Below are positions 36,539 through 44,530 of a DNA stretch of 64,000 nt, piece by piece (position 1 is the stretch's first letter; each line of letters begins with the position of its first letter). The notes below the pieces were generated by a model. The model was not told the origin of the DNA and made no database searches. It saw only the letters and a list, made by a program, of their open reading frames with translations. Source of the stretch: Streptomyces venezuelae (GTDB taxonomy: Bacteria; Actinomycetota; Actinomycetes; Streptomycetales; Streptomycetaceae). Both the position numbers and the translations under genes were made by a program. The stretch spans positions 186,001-250,000 of the forward strand of contig NZ_CP029191.1 in NCBI RefSeq assembly GCF_008642335.1, read 5' to 3'.

Positions 36539-37027
36539 TCACGTCAGATGAGAATTCGGGGATTTGGCAGCGTCGGCGTACTCGGACAATTCGATGACGG
36601 TGAGGCCGGCCCCCTCGATACGACCCGTGCCGGACGTGTCGGGCCGCCGCCAGGCGACGACCACGCGGCGCACTCCCGCGTCGCGGATCAGCCGGGCGCA
36701 GGGGCGCGGTCTGGGGCCTTCTTCGGTGCACGGCTCCAGCGAGGCGTAGAGGGTGGCCGCGGGCAGGCGGGGGTCGTCCGGCCGGAGTTTGGCCAGGGCA
36801 CCTTCCTCGGCGTGGTGGTGCGCGCCGCTCTCCCTAGAGTAGGAGCGGGCGAGTTCGGTGCCGTCGTCGGCGACGACGACCGCACCGGCGCTGAACTCTG
36901 ATTCCGAGTGGGGGCTCGCCGTCGCGAGCTGGCAGGCGACGGCGAGCCAGGCCCCGTCGGCGACGGTGGTGCGGTCGCCGGGCCCGGGCCGGCCGCAGGC
37001 GGTGGGAGAGTGCTCGTTCACGTTCAT
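36539..37027 (-). CDS. Cytidine/deoxycytidylate deaminase-fold protein (RibD-like)
   Basis: The 162-residue protein has the deaminase zinc motifs: HAE in SGAHHHAEEGAL, where the Glu is the proton shuttle, and the second half-site in SLEPCTEEGPRPRPCARL. The wide spacing between the two Cys (9 residues) resembles RibD (8 residues) rather than the PCxxC of cytidine deaminases, and RVVVAWRRPD follows as in RibD-type domains. No reductase domain is attached. It could deaminate a pyrimidine or pterin-like compound. Start ATG at 37027 with AAGGAG eleven bases upstream. Confidence 0.82.
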   Translation of the reverse strand: MNVNEHSPTACGRPGPGDRTTVADGAWLAVACQLATASPHSESEFSAGAVVVADDGTELARSYSRESGAHHHAEEGALAKLRPDDPRLPAATLYASLEPCTEEGPRPRPCARLIRDAGVRRVVVAWRRPDTSGTGRIEGAGLTVIELSEYADAAKSPNSHLT

Positions 37028-37199
37028 GGAGTGTCGGTCTCCTTGAGGGCTACCGCAGGAGTACCACGCCCCCCGCCACGGCTTGCTTCGGAACGTACGT
37101 GTGCCCGGCATTTCCTCGACAAGACATCAATCGGCCGTGCCGGGCGCGTCCGGGACCTGCGGTGTCCCGCCGGCCGGCGCGGGATGAAACGATCGAGGG

Positions 37200-37907
37200 A
37201 TGTCTGACTTGATCATTGCCGCCTGTGACGGAGCGGCGAAGAAGAATCCCGGGCCCGCGGCCTGGGCCTGGGTGGTCGCCGACGCGGACGGCCACCCGCA
37301 GCGCTGGGAGGCCGGTCCGCTCGGCCACTCCACGAACAACGTGGCCGAGCTGACCGCGCTCGCGGAACTCCTGGAGGCCACCGACCCGGCCGTGCCGCTC
37401 GAGGTACGGATGGACAGCCAGTACGCGATGAACGCGGTCACCAAGTGGATCGCGTCGTGGAAGCGCAACGGGTGGCAGACCGCGGCGAAGAAGCCGGTCG
37501 CCAACAAGGACCTGGTCGTGCGCATCGACGCGCTGCTGCAGGGACGCGAGGTGACGTTCCGGCACGTGGCCGCGCACCGCGTGGACGGTGACCACCTGAA
37601 CGCGATCGCGGATGTCGCCGCCAGCGACGCCGCGACGAGCCAGCAGCCCGCGGGCACGGCGCACGGCGCGACGGAGATCCCGGAGCCGCGGGCGGACCGC
37701 ATGACCGCCTCCCCCGCGAGCCGTACGCCCCGGAAGGCCGCCGCCCGCACGAAGACGGCCTCCGGGAAGGCGTCATCGGGGCCCGTCATCAAGGCCAAGT
37801 TCCCCGGGCGCTGTCACTGCCAGAAGCCGTACGCCGCCGGCGAGAAGATCGCCAAGAACGCACACGGCTGGGGCCACGTGGAGTGCCGGGACACCGCCGG
37901 CGAGTGA
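37200..37907 (+). CDS. Ribonuclease H-family protein with C-terminal zinc-binding-like tail
   Basis: This 235-residue protein has a type I RNase H domain with catalytic acidic residues D10 (AACDGAAKKN), E50 (NNVAELTALAE), D72 (RMDSQYAM) and a final Asp in NAIADVAAS; it cuts the RNA strand of RNA-DNA hybrids. After a disordered Ala/Arg/Thr-rich linker (about 145-195) comes a C-terminal block KFPGRCHCQKPYAAGEKIAKN...HGWGHVEC whose Cys/His set (C-x-C ... H-x2-C) looks like a small zinc site. This extension is not part of ordinary RNase HI. ATG start at 37200 with GAGGG upstream. Stand-alone gene. Confidence 0.9.
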   Translation: MSDLIIAACDGAAKKNPGPAAWAWVVADADGHPQRWEAGPLGHSTNNVAELTALAELLEATDPAVPLEVRMDSQYAMNAVTKWIASWKRNGWQTAAKKPVANKDLVVRIDALLQGREVTFRHVAAHRVDGDHLNAIADVAASDAATSQQPAGTAHGATEIPEPRADRMTASPASRTPRKAAARTKTASGKASSGPVIKAKFPGRCHCQKPYAAGEKIAKNAHGWGHVECRDTAGE

Positions 37908-38106
37908 CCTCGCCCGCTCCTTCGGTGGCGTGCGGGGCCATGCGGCGGATCACGGCCGTTGCGGCATTCGGGCGAGAACGCGTGTCCGGCCGCGGGGGCG
38001 CGCGTTGATCACCGCGGGCGCCCAGAGTTGTGCTGCTCCGGTCGCGCACGCGTGTGGTGACCCGACCGGGCGCCCTCAGGTACATACGACTGCAAGGAGA
38101 TCCACC

Positions 38107-38346
38107 ATGTCCGCAACGAAGAAGACGCTGAGCGTGGTCCTGGGCACCGGCGCCCTGGTGATGGGCGCGGCGGGTATGGCCTCGGCCGACGCGGGCGCGC
38201 AGGGCGCGGCCCTCAACTCGCCGGGTGTCATCTCGGGCAACGCCGTCCAGGTCCCGATCCACATCCCGGTCAACGCCTGTGGCAACACCATCAACGTCAT
38301 CGGCCTGCTGAACCCGGCCTTCGGCAACACCTGCGTCAACGACTGA
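38107..38346 (+). CDS. Short chaplin
   Basis: The 79-residue precursor has a Sec signal peptide (SATKKTLSVVLGTGALVMGAAGMASADA) followed by one chaplin domain (SPGVISGNAVQVPIHIPVNACGNTINVIG..., ending GNTCVND) with the two cysteines of the short chaplins. Chaplins self-assemble into amyloid fibrils at the surface and allow aerial hyphae to grow out of water, which fixes the source as a sporulating Streptomyces-type actinomycete. AAGGAGA six bases before the ATG is a strong ribosome site. A good bidirectional terminator follows at 38402-38438. Confidence 0.95.
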   Translation: MSATKKTLSVVLGTGALVMGAAGMASADAGAQGAALNSPGVISGNAVQVPIHIPVNACGNTINVIGLLNPAFGNTCVND

Positions 38347-38401
38347 CCTGACGCCCCCGCGCCGCGCCGAGCCGAGTCCCGGCTCCGCGGCGCACCGGAG
38401 C

Positions 38402-38438
38402 AAGCGCGCCGCCGACCTTCCCTTTCGGCGGCGCGCTT
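38402..38438. terminator. Bidirectional intrinsic terminator
   Basis: AAGCGCGCCGCCGA at 38402-38415 pairs perfectly over 14 bases with 38425-38438 around a 9-base loop, with a T-rich tail on the plus side and an A-rich one on the minus. It separates the chaplin from the convergent gene at 38475-38813. Confidence 0.85.
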
Positions 38439-38474
38439 TCGTGCGCCGTGCGGTGCACCCGCCGGTGGGCGGGG

Positions 38475-38813
38475 CTACCAGTTGTCCGGCCGCACCTCGT
38501 AGGTGAGCGTGTAGTGGGCGCCGTCACCGCGGAACACGGCGACCTGCTCACCGCGGCCCGAGACGGCCGGGCTGATGTGGAAGTCGCCCAGGTGGTCGTC
38601 GGGGTCGAAGTCGTCGTGCTCCCACACGGAGACGACGTCCGCTCCGCTGTTGGACAGGGTGAACGGTCCGTTGTTGACGTTGATGACGTCACCCTTGCTG
38701 ACGTCGCCGCGTCCCCAGACGCGGCCGCCGCGGAAGTCCACCCACGTCTCGTCCTCGCCGTTGTCCTCGGTCTCGATGCAGCGCAGTTGGTAGAACTTGA
38801 CCTGGTGTCCCAT
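38475..38813 (-). CDS. Small acidic C2-like protein
   Basis: The 112-residue soluble protein (GHQVKFYQLRCIETEDNGEDETWVDF..., later VWEHDDFDPDDHLGDFHISPAV) is rich in Asp/Glu and beta-strand patterns. The LRCIETEDN start, the central GDVINVNNG and the DDFDPDDHLG loop resemble C2-like or calcium-binding beta-sandwich proteins found in actinobacteria, often described as 'LEC-IET-DE' proteins. No signal peptide. ATG start at 38813 with GGGAG. Function unknown; calcium binding is a guess from the acidic loop. Confidence 0.65.
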   Translation of the reverse strand: MGHQVKFYQLRCIETEDNGEDETWVDFRGGRVWGRGDVSKGDVINVNNGPFTLSNSGADVVSVWEHDDFDPDDHLGDFHISPAVSGRGEQVAVFRGDGAHYTLTYEVRPDNW

Positions 38814-38892
38814 GTCCGTCTCCCTGATCCTTCTCTTCGTCGGACGGGTTTCCGACACCCACGAGAATGCGCGCATCAGGACTATCATCGCG

Positions 38893-38908
38893 TCCACTCT
38901 GGAGTGGA
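38893..38908. promoter_or_regulatory. Palindrome in divergent promoter region
   Basis: TCCACTC-TG-GAGTGGA is a perfect 7-base dyad with a 2-base spacer, placed between the C2-like gene and the divergent gene at 38970. Just beyond it GTGTACG occurs twice in direct order (38914-38934). Probably a repressor site. Confidence 0.55.
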
Positions 38909-38969
38909 TTAATGGTGTACGACCCAGGGTGTACGTTTCTGCGTGGAGACGAGCACGTTTCATGGACCC

Positions 38970-39575
38970 ATGAGCGACTCGAGCGACCCCATGGATGCGT
39001 CAACCGCGCTGGTCACAGCCGCGGACGTCACTCTCGAACCGATCGGTGCCCGGGCGCTCCTCGTGGACAGGGACGTGCTCCTCGTCCCCGATCCGCCGCC
39101 GCTCCTCGTCGAGCCGCCGGGGGCGCTGGTCGCGGTGATCGCGCCGGTGCCCGAGGGGAGCGGGCCCGTGGAGCGGATCGGGGTGGCCGACGTCGAGCAC
39201 CTCGTCCAGGGCGAGGGCCAGGACCAGGACCGCGAGGAGGGCCTGGACCTGGGGCAGGGTGGGGGTGAACCCGCGTCGGGCGTGCTGGCCAGTGTCGTCA
39301 GGCTCTCGGGTCCGTCGCGCTACGTGGTCCGTGCCGAGCCCGCCACACAGCGGCGCCTGGCGGAGGCGTTGCGCGAGGAGGACGGCGACCTGTGGGCGGC
39401 GATGCGCGAGCTCGGCTACGACTCGCCGGTGCCCGCAAGGCCCAGAAAGGCGGGCCTGGCCACGCTGAGCGAGGACCGGCTCGACGCGCTCGCCGCGGGA
39501 CCCTGCCGGGTCATCCGCACCTGCCTGCCCCACCCGCCGCGCCCCGACACGCCCCACCCGCCGACCGGCCCGTGA
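38970..39575 (+). CDS. Conserved-type hypothetical protein upstream of a kinase
   Basis: I do not recognise a family. The ~200-residue protein (ATG at 38970, or GTG at 38943 in the same frame) has Pro/Val/Leu-rich strands in the first third (ALLVDRDVLLVPDPPPLLVEPP), a Gln/Asp/Gly-rich low-complexity stretch (EGQDQDREEGLDLGQGGG), and a helical part RRLAEALREEDGDLWAAMRELG. The stop overlaps the kinase start (TGATG), so it is coupled to the two-component genes. The 100-160 region is plainly repetitive and may be disordered. Confidence 0.5.
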   Translation: MSDSSDPMDASTALVTAADVTLEPIGARALLVDRDVLLVPDPPPLLVEPPGALVAVIAPVPEGSGPVERIGVADVEHLVQGEGQDQDREEGLDLGQGGGEPASGVLASVVRLSGPSRYVVRAEPATQRRLAEALREEDGDLWAAMRELGYDSPVPARPRKAGLATLSEDRLDALAAGPCRVIRTCLPHPPRPDTPHPPTGP

Positions 39576-40798
39576 TGACCGGCCCCGGAACCGTCCTCGG
39601 CAGGCTGTACCGGGCGGCGCCCGCCGTCCAGGACTCCGTGCTGGCCGCCGCGCTCCTGCTGCCCGACCTGTTCCTCTTCTCGGACTTCGCGCTGCCCTCC
39701 GTCGAACTCGCCGGCCGGCTGCTCACGGTCGGGTACGCCGTGCTCGGCTACGCGGCGCTCGCGGCGCGTCGGCGGGCGCCTCTCGCGGTGTTCGGTTACG
39801 TGTGGGCGCACGCGCTCGGCGGCGAGCTCCTGACCGCCGCCGGGGCGTTCGACTACAGCCCGACCCTGGGCCTGCTCGCCGCCCTCTACACCGTCGCCGC
39901 CCTGCGCGGCGCCCGGCCCGCCGTGTTCGCGCTGGTGTCCGTGGCGGTACCGGTCGCGCTCTCGGTGCGGGCGGCGCTCGCCGACGTACCCGAAGCGGAA
40001 CGGCTGACGTCTTTGATCGGGGTGGCCTGCTTCTACGGGCTGCTCAATCTGGAGGTGTGGGCGGTCGGCAGGTGGGTGCGTGCGGGGCGGGGCGCGGCGG
40101 TCCGTGACCGGCTCGCGGTGGCCCGCGCCGAGGAGGCGGTGCTGTCCGAACGGGCGCGTACGGCACGCGAGTTGCACGACATCGTCGCCAACGCGGTCAC
40201 CGTCATGGTGCTGCAGGCGGGCGGTGCCCGTCATGTGCTGCGGACCGACCCGGGCCGGGTCGAGAACGCGCTCGACCAGATCGAGTCGTGCGGCAAGACG
40301 GCGGTCGCCGAGCTGCGGCACATGCTGCTGGTGCTGCGTGCCGACGGCGAGCGGCTCGCCGCCGAGGAGCCGAGCTTCGGCCTCGCCGACCTGGACCCGC
40401 TCCTCAACGGCGTGCGTCAGGCGGGTCTGACCGCGCACTTGCGGGTCACGGGCGCCCCCGCCCCGCTCAGCAGGAGCGTCGACCTGACCGCGTACCGGCT
40501 GGTGCAGGAGGCGCTCACCAACGCGGCCAAGCACGCGGGTCCGGGTGCGGTCACCGTCGTACGGCTCGACTGGCACCCGGCGGGCGATCGGCTGAAGATC
40601 ACGATCCTGGACGACGGCCGGGGTGCCCCGCCCGCCGACCGCTCCGAACTCTCGACCGGGCACGGCCTGCTGGGGATGCGCGAGCGGGTGGCGGTGTGCG
40701 GCGGCACGTTCGAGGCCGGTCCCGCCAGGAACGGCGGCTTCCGGGTCGCCGCGGGCCTGCCGACGCAGAAACTCCCCCCGCGGGAGGTCGGGTCATGA
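39575..40798 (+). CDS. Sensor histidine kinase (HisKA_3 type)
   Basis: This 407-residue kinase has six or so membrane spans with short loops in the first ~165 residues, then the phosphoacceptor helix (ARTARELHDIVANAVTVMVLQAG) and a HATPase_c domain (VQEALTNAAKHAG, ILDDGRGAPP, GHGLLGMRERV). It overlaps the next gene by ATGA, the normal kinase/regulator coupling, but that response regulator has lost its second half, so this kinase has no local functional partner. Confidence 0.92.
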   Translation: MTGPGTVLGRLYRAAPAVQDSVLAAALLLPDLFLFSDFALPSVELAGRLLTVGYAVLGYAALAARRRAPLAVFGYVWAHALGGELLTAAGAFDYSPTLGLLAALYTVAALRGARPAVFALVSVAVPVALSVRAALADVPEAERLTSLIGVACFYGLLNLEVWAVGRWVRAGRGAAVRDRLAVARAEEAVLSERARTARELHDIVANAVTVMVLQAGGARHVLRTDPGRVENALDQIESCGKTAVAELRHMLLVLRADGERLAAEEPSFGLADLDPLLNGVRQAGLTAHLRVTGAPAPLSRSVDLTAYRLVQEALTNAAKHAGPGAVTVVRLDWHPAGDRLKITILDDGRGAPPADRSELSTGHGLLGMRERVAVCGGTFEAGPARNGGFRVAAGLPTQKLPPREVGS

Positions 40799-40976
40799 TC
40801 CGGGTACTGATCGCCGACGACCAGGCGATGGTGCGTTCCGCGCTCGCCATGCTGCTGACCGGCGAGGACGGCATCGAGGTGGTGGGCGAGGCCGCGGACG
40901 GCTCCGAAGCGGTGGCGCGCGCCGCGGAGCTGCGTCCCACGGTCGTCGTCATGGACGTACGGATGCCCGGCACGGG
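40795..40976 (+). pseudogene. Truncated response regulator (receiver N-terminal half only)
   Basis: The reading frame starts normally at the ATG coupled to the kinase, with acidic pair in VLIADDQAM and phosphoacceptor in VVMDVRMPG, but the similarity stops at about 40976, right after RMPG. The remaining receiver helices and the LuxR DNA-binding domain are missing. The frame runs on to 41133 through DNA that is the reverse strand of the next gene, so the tail is nonsense. The break abuts the truncated LuxR gene, indicating a deletion that joined two convergent genes. Confidence 0.88.
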
Positions 40977-41589
40977 GGGTCGCGCCGGCGATCTCGTCGT
41001 TCTTGCCGATGACGACGATGGCCGGGGGGAGGTGGACCTGCCGGGGGCGCAGCGGTTTGTCCGTCACGTAGCGCGTCACGGCTGCGGCGAGCGGCTCCGC
41101 CAGTTGGGCGGCGCGTACCTTCTCCGATGGTGAGAAGGGTCTGGAGTGCCGCTCGCGCAGCAGGACCAACGCGCCCCGGGCGACGCCGCGTCGGGACAGG
41201 GCGATGCACAGTTCGCTGCCGTAGGCGTCGGCGGCCATGATGCCGTGGAGCCGGCGCGTGTCGGGGCAGGGGTCCTGTGCTCCCGCGCCGAGCACGACGG
41301 CCGGGCAGGGGCCGTGGAGGAGGTCGGCGACGGGTCTGCGGGTCCGGCCGAGGGCGTTCGCGCGGTCCATCCGGCGCCGTGCGACGCTGCTGTAGCTGTT
41401 CTCGCAGGCGAGAAAGCAGCGCGCGCCCGTGACGGGGTCGAATCCGGAGAGCAGATAGCCGTCGTGCGGCAGGATCGTGGCGAGATGCCGCGAGAGTACG
41501 CTCCCCAACTCCGCCACGGTTTCCGCTCGCGCCGCCGCCTCCGGCACGGCGCGGCTCACCGCGTCCACGGAGCTCGTACCCAAGACCAT
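40970..41589 (-). pseudogene. Truncated LuxR-family regulator (GAF-like N-terminal part only)
   Basis: From the ATG at 41589 about 200 residues match the N-terminal sensory part of a LuxR-type regulator: LSRHLATILPHDGYLLSGFD, LCIALSRRGVARGALVLLRE, SPSEKVRAAQLAEPLAAAVTRYV. The usual continuation after IVVIGKNDEIAGATPRA, with its C-terminal helix-turn-helix, is absent; similarity ends at about 40970 where the DNA becomes the response regulator fragment. Without its DNA-binding domain the product cannot regulate transcription directly. Confidence 0.8.
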
Positions 41590-41800
41590 GGGTCGAGCGT
41601 GACAGCCCGCTCGGCAACTGTCGCTCTTTTTACGCCCTTTGGTGGTACGTGCGGTCGCGGGGCTTGCGCGGTTGCGCGGGGAGTCTTAGAGGTCGTTCTC
41701 TTTCCGAACCTCGTGTGCGGATTCCGCTGGTCAAGCATGGGATTGCGACTGTCGCGGAAGCCTGGACTCGTTGCTGATCGAGTTGCCGTGGGGGTGTCGG

Positions 41801-42276
41801 ATGCCGTCGATGCGGGCGGTTCTGGAAGCGCGACGGAAGGCCGCGGCCGTGCGAGTGGAGGAGCTTGAAGCCGAACTCGAGCGGGTGCGGGAGGACTTGG
41901 CGGACGCCGAAGAAGTCTGGCCGAGGAGGAAGCACCTGCCGATACGGCCGTCGGTCCGTCACGGAGGAAGCCGGTGGGACCGCGCCGTGCGGTGCCGCAT
42001 CGGGAGAACGCGGCCGGACTCGAGGATCTCTCGGTGGACTATCAGGCGGTGATGGCCGCTGCTGCGGAGGCCGGAGCTGACGGGTTGGGTGCCCGGCGGG
42101 CAGCAGTGGTGCTGGGCTGGGACAGTGGGTCCGCCTCCCGCGTCGAGGGCGCGAGGGCTCGCTTGAAGCGGCTGGTGGAACGGGGCTGGCTGATCGAGGA
42201 GAAGCCGGGCAGGTTCACGCTGCCCGAGCGGGAACAGCCCGATGATGATGCCGGGCGGCCAGGCGGCGGTTCATGA
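41801..42276 (+). pseudogene. Coiled-coil / winged-helix protein, frame-disrupted, next to IS element
   Basis: From 41801 the frame encodes MPSMRAVLEARRKAAAVRVE, an Ala/Glu/Arg-rich coiled coil, to about 41919; then similarity of character moves to another frame (LAEEEAPADTAVGPSRKPVG, then LDDLS-like linker, AAAEAGADGLGARRAAVVLGWD and a small winged-helix RLKRLVERGWLIEEKPGRFTL). Read together they look like one ~150-residue DNA-binding protein of a type common beside insertion sequences in Streptomyces, with a short deletion at the switch. The 3' end overlaps the IS, so the true end is uncertain. Confidence 0.55.
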
Positions 42277-43150
42277 GGGCGATCATCGACCAGCGGATGA
42301 CGGCTTCGCTGGTGTCGGTGCGTCGTTCGTAGTCCCGGACCAGGCGTCGGCTGCGCAGGAGCCAGGCCAAGGACCGTTCCACGACCCAGCGGCGAGGCAG
42401 TGGCTGGAAGCCGCGGACGTCGTCCGGGCGGCGGACGATGTCGAGGACGATTCCCAGGTGCTGGGCGGTCCAGTCGGTGAGGTGGCCGGTGTAGCCGCCG
42501 TCGGCCCAGACCCGTGCCAGGTGCCGGAAGTCCTTCTTTGCCGCGGGCAGAAGGGTCCGGGCGGCGTCCCGGTCGGTCGTAGATGCGGGGGTGACCTGCA
42601 CGTTTAGGAGGAGTCCGAGGGTGTCGGTGAGCAGGTGCCGCTTGCGGCCGTTGATCTTCTTGCCCGCGTCGAAGCCGCGTGAGGCGTGGGCGACGGTGGC
42701 GTCCGCCTTCACCGACTGCGAGTCCACGACCCCCGCGCTCGGCTCGATGCTGCGGCCCTCGCCGGTGCGGACGGCTTCCCGCAGCCGGTCGTGCAGCTCG
42801 GTGACCAGTCCCGTGTCCCGCCAGCGGGTGAAGAAGGCATAGACGCGCGGCCAGGGCGGAAAGTCCGCGGGCATCGCCCGCCACTTGATGCCGTTGTCGA
42901 CGAGGTAGCGCACCGCGTCGATCATCTGCCGGTGGCAGTAGCCCTCCGGACGCCCGCCGCGGCCTGAAAGCCAGCCCGGGACCGGCAGCAGGTCCCGCAC
43001 CACGGCCCACTCGGCATCACTCATGTCCGAGATGTATCGGGGCCGGCGCTGCGGCCATTCGACGGCGTTCCCGAACCTGTGGGCGAGGCAGTCACACCCA
43101 CGAGTGGACGAACTGGACTCGGTGACCACGACCACGCGACACTTCGACAA
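42215..43150 (-). CDS. IS5-family DDE transposase
   Basis: The protein (starting at MSDAEWAVVRDLLPVPGWLS, ATG at 43024, or at GTG codons near 43129-43135; a TTG lies at 43150) has the IS5/IS4 RNase H-like core: first Asp in GVVDSQSVKA, second Asp in VWADGGYTG, and the Y-R-E region VVERSLAWLLRSRRLVRDYER with the catalytic Glu. It would move the element by a cut-and-paste or copy mechanism. The frame is intact, so it may still be active. Its coding strand faces away from the DUF3291 gene. Confidence 0.9.
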   Translation of the reverse strand: MSKCRVVVVTESSSSTRGCDCLAHRFGNAVEWPQRRPRYISDMSDAEWAVVRDLLPVPGWLSGRGGRPEGYCHRQMIDAVRYLVDNGIKWRAMPADFPPWPRVYAFFTRWRDTGLVTELHDRLREAVRTGEGRSIEPSAGVVDSQSVKADATVAHASRGFDAGKKINGRKRHLLTDTLGLLLNVQVTPASTTDRDAARTLLPAAKKDFRHLARVWADGGYTGHLTDWTAQHLGIVLDIVRRPDDVRGFQPLPRRWVVERSLAWLLRSRRLVRDYERRTDTSEAVIRWSMIALMNRRLAARHHHRAVPARAA

Positions 43151-43152
43151 CA

Positions 43153-43203
43153 GGGCCTCTTGGTTCTCGCTGGACTCGACATCCGCGAGCTACCAAGAGG
43201 CCC
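43153..43203. repeat. Inverted repeat upstream of the transposase
   Basis: GGGCCTCTTGGT (43153-43164) and CTCGC pair with GCGAG and ACCAAGAGGCCC (43192-43203) to give a 12 + 5 base stem with a 14-base loop. It may be the IS end or a hairpin that blocks read-through into the transposase gene. Confidence 0.7.
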
Positions 43204-43292
43204 TTCCTTCATGCACCCGCCCCGGACAACTCACCCGAACCAGCACCGCGTTCGAACCTGTCCGACCACACGAGCGGATAGAGAACAGGCAG

Positions 43293-43793
43293 TTAGGCCG
43301 TGGGGACGGCGTCCGCCCGCAGGGCGTCGACGGCCTCGGCCGCCGTGTAGGTGGAGGCGAAGGTGAACGCCCGTGGGGAGGGGCCGTTCGTCCGCAGGTC
43401 CGCCAGCCGCTCCAGACCCTCGTCCACCGTGGGTATGTGCCCGGCGGGCACCCACCACAGCACCAGGTACGCCTCGACGTGCCGGTCGAACCACTCGCGT
43501 CGCCGCCGCATCACCTCCAAGTGGCCGCTGCGGTACGTGAATTCCCACAGCGCCTCGGGCGTCTCCCACACCGACATGGTGACGATGACGTCCTCACCGG
43601 CCGGGCGCAGTGCGGTGGCGTCGTGCGCCCCCTCCTCCACGAGTCGCCACACGAACCCGGGCGCGCCGTCGGCGGCGCCGTTCACGGGGTTGAGCAGCTC
43701 GACGAACGACTCCATGCGCGGGTCGTCCAGGGGGAAACGCAGCTTGGCGAGGTTGAGCTCGGCGAGGTGGGCGGCAGGCACGGCTGAGGTCAT
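43293..43793 (-). CDS. DUF3291-family protein
   Basis: The 166-residue protein matches the DUF3291 pattern (an antibiotic-monooxygenase-like ferredoxin fold): LAELNLAKLRFPLDDPRMESF, GFVWRLVEEG, VTMSVWETPEALWEFTYRSGH and WFDRHVEAYLVLWWVPAGHIP. Function is not known; relatives occur beside oxidoreductases. It follows the ArsR-like regulator gene on the same strand by 32 bases and is probably the last gene of the ACP-ketosynthase operon transcript. Confidence 0.85.
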   Translation of the reverse strand: MTSAVPAAHLAELNLAKLRFPLDDPRMESFVELLNPVNGAADGAPGFVWRLVEEGAHDATALRPAGEDVIVTMSVWETPEALWEFTYRSGHLEVMRRRREWFDRHVEAYLVLWWVPAGHIPTVDEGLERLADLRTNGPSPRAFTFASTYTAAEAVDALRADAVPTA

Positions 43794-43825
43794 GACCTCA
43801 TCCCAGCACGAGCCGCTTTTCTATG

Positions 43826-44521
43826 TCAATGATTATTGTTTTTAGAAGCCTCGATGATCACGCAGCACTCCCCCGGCCTGGCGTCCATCCGGGCGCGCAC
43901 CGCCCCGTCCGCCCCGATCAGCCCCTCCAGCAGCGCGAGGTTCATGCCGCACACCAGGGGCGGAAAGCGCTCGGCCACGGCGTGGAACGGGCAGTTGCGC
44001 ATGCGGACGACGCGGGAAACCGACCCGCTCGCCTCCTCGTCCGCGCCGTCACCCGTGGCCTCGATGTGCGGTTCGTAGCCGCGCGCGGCCAGCAGCTCCA
44101 CCGCCGCGTCCAGGTCCTCGCAGGGCTCCGCCGGTCCGCGCAGGGCCTCGCCCCTGCGGCGCGCCGCCGCGCACAGCCCGTCGTCCAGACCGGCCTCCTC
44201 GGCGGCCTCGGCGAGGAGTTCGGCGGCGGTGCGGTAGTCGCGGGCGGGCAGCGAGATCGAACGTTCGGCCCGCGCCCGCGTGTAGACCTTGGCGGGACGG
44301 CCCGCCCCCGGCCCCGAACGGCCCGTCAGGCGCCGGCTGCCGCTCTCCAGGAGCCCGGCCTCTGCCAGCTTGTCCAGGTGGTGCGCCGCGAGCGTGCGTG
44401 CCACTCCGGTCGCCTCGGCTGCCTCGTTGCGCCCGACCTCACGGCCTTGCCCCGCCACGTACTCGTACAGGCGACGCCGCACCGGATCCTGCAGTGCCGC
44501 GATCGCGTCGATGTCCTCCAC
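43826..44521 (-). CDS. HTH regulator with SufR-like cysteine cluster
   Basis: The 231-residue regulator has a winged helix at the N terminus (RRRLYEYVAGQG, RTLAAHHLDKLAEAGLLE) and a C-terminal domain with MRNCPFHAVAERFPPLVCGMN and RPGECCVII. The spacing Cys-(x13)-Cys ... Cys-Cys recalls SufR and related regulators that hold an Fe-S cluster. It lies nine bases behind the alpha/beta-hydrolase gene, so it is in the ACP-KS operon and may make that operon responsive to iron or redox state. GTG start at 44521. Confidence 0.8.
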   Translation of the reverse strand: MEDIDAIAALQDPVRRRLYEYVAGQGREVGRNEAAEATGVARTLAAHHLDKLAEAGLLESGSRRLTGRSGPGAGRPAKVYTRARAERSISLPARDYRTAAELLAEAAEEAGLDDGLCAAARRRGEALRGPAEPCEDLDAAVELLAARGYEPHIEATGDGADEEASGSVSRVVRMRNCPFHAVAERFPPLVCGMNLALLEGLIGADGAVRARMDARPGECCVIIEASKNNNH

Positions 44522-44530
44522 CTGGCCATT

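Larger units (their letters stand above)
42215..43203 (-). mobile_element. IS5-family insertion sequence
   Basis: A single-transposase element of about 1 kb. The right side is marked by a strong inverted repeat (43153-43203) just upstream of the transposase. I cannot find a matching terminal repeat at the left side near 42215-42240, so that boundary is uncertain and the element may have lost its left end; exact target duplications are not visible to me. Confidence 0.6.

Noticed and set aside
40977..41133. In-frame extension of the response regulator fragment to a 112-residue protein
   Set aside because: The added residues are the reverse-strand reading of the truncated LuxR gene and show no receiver or DNA-binding features.
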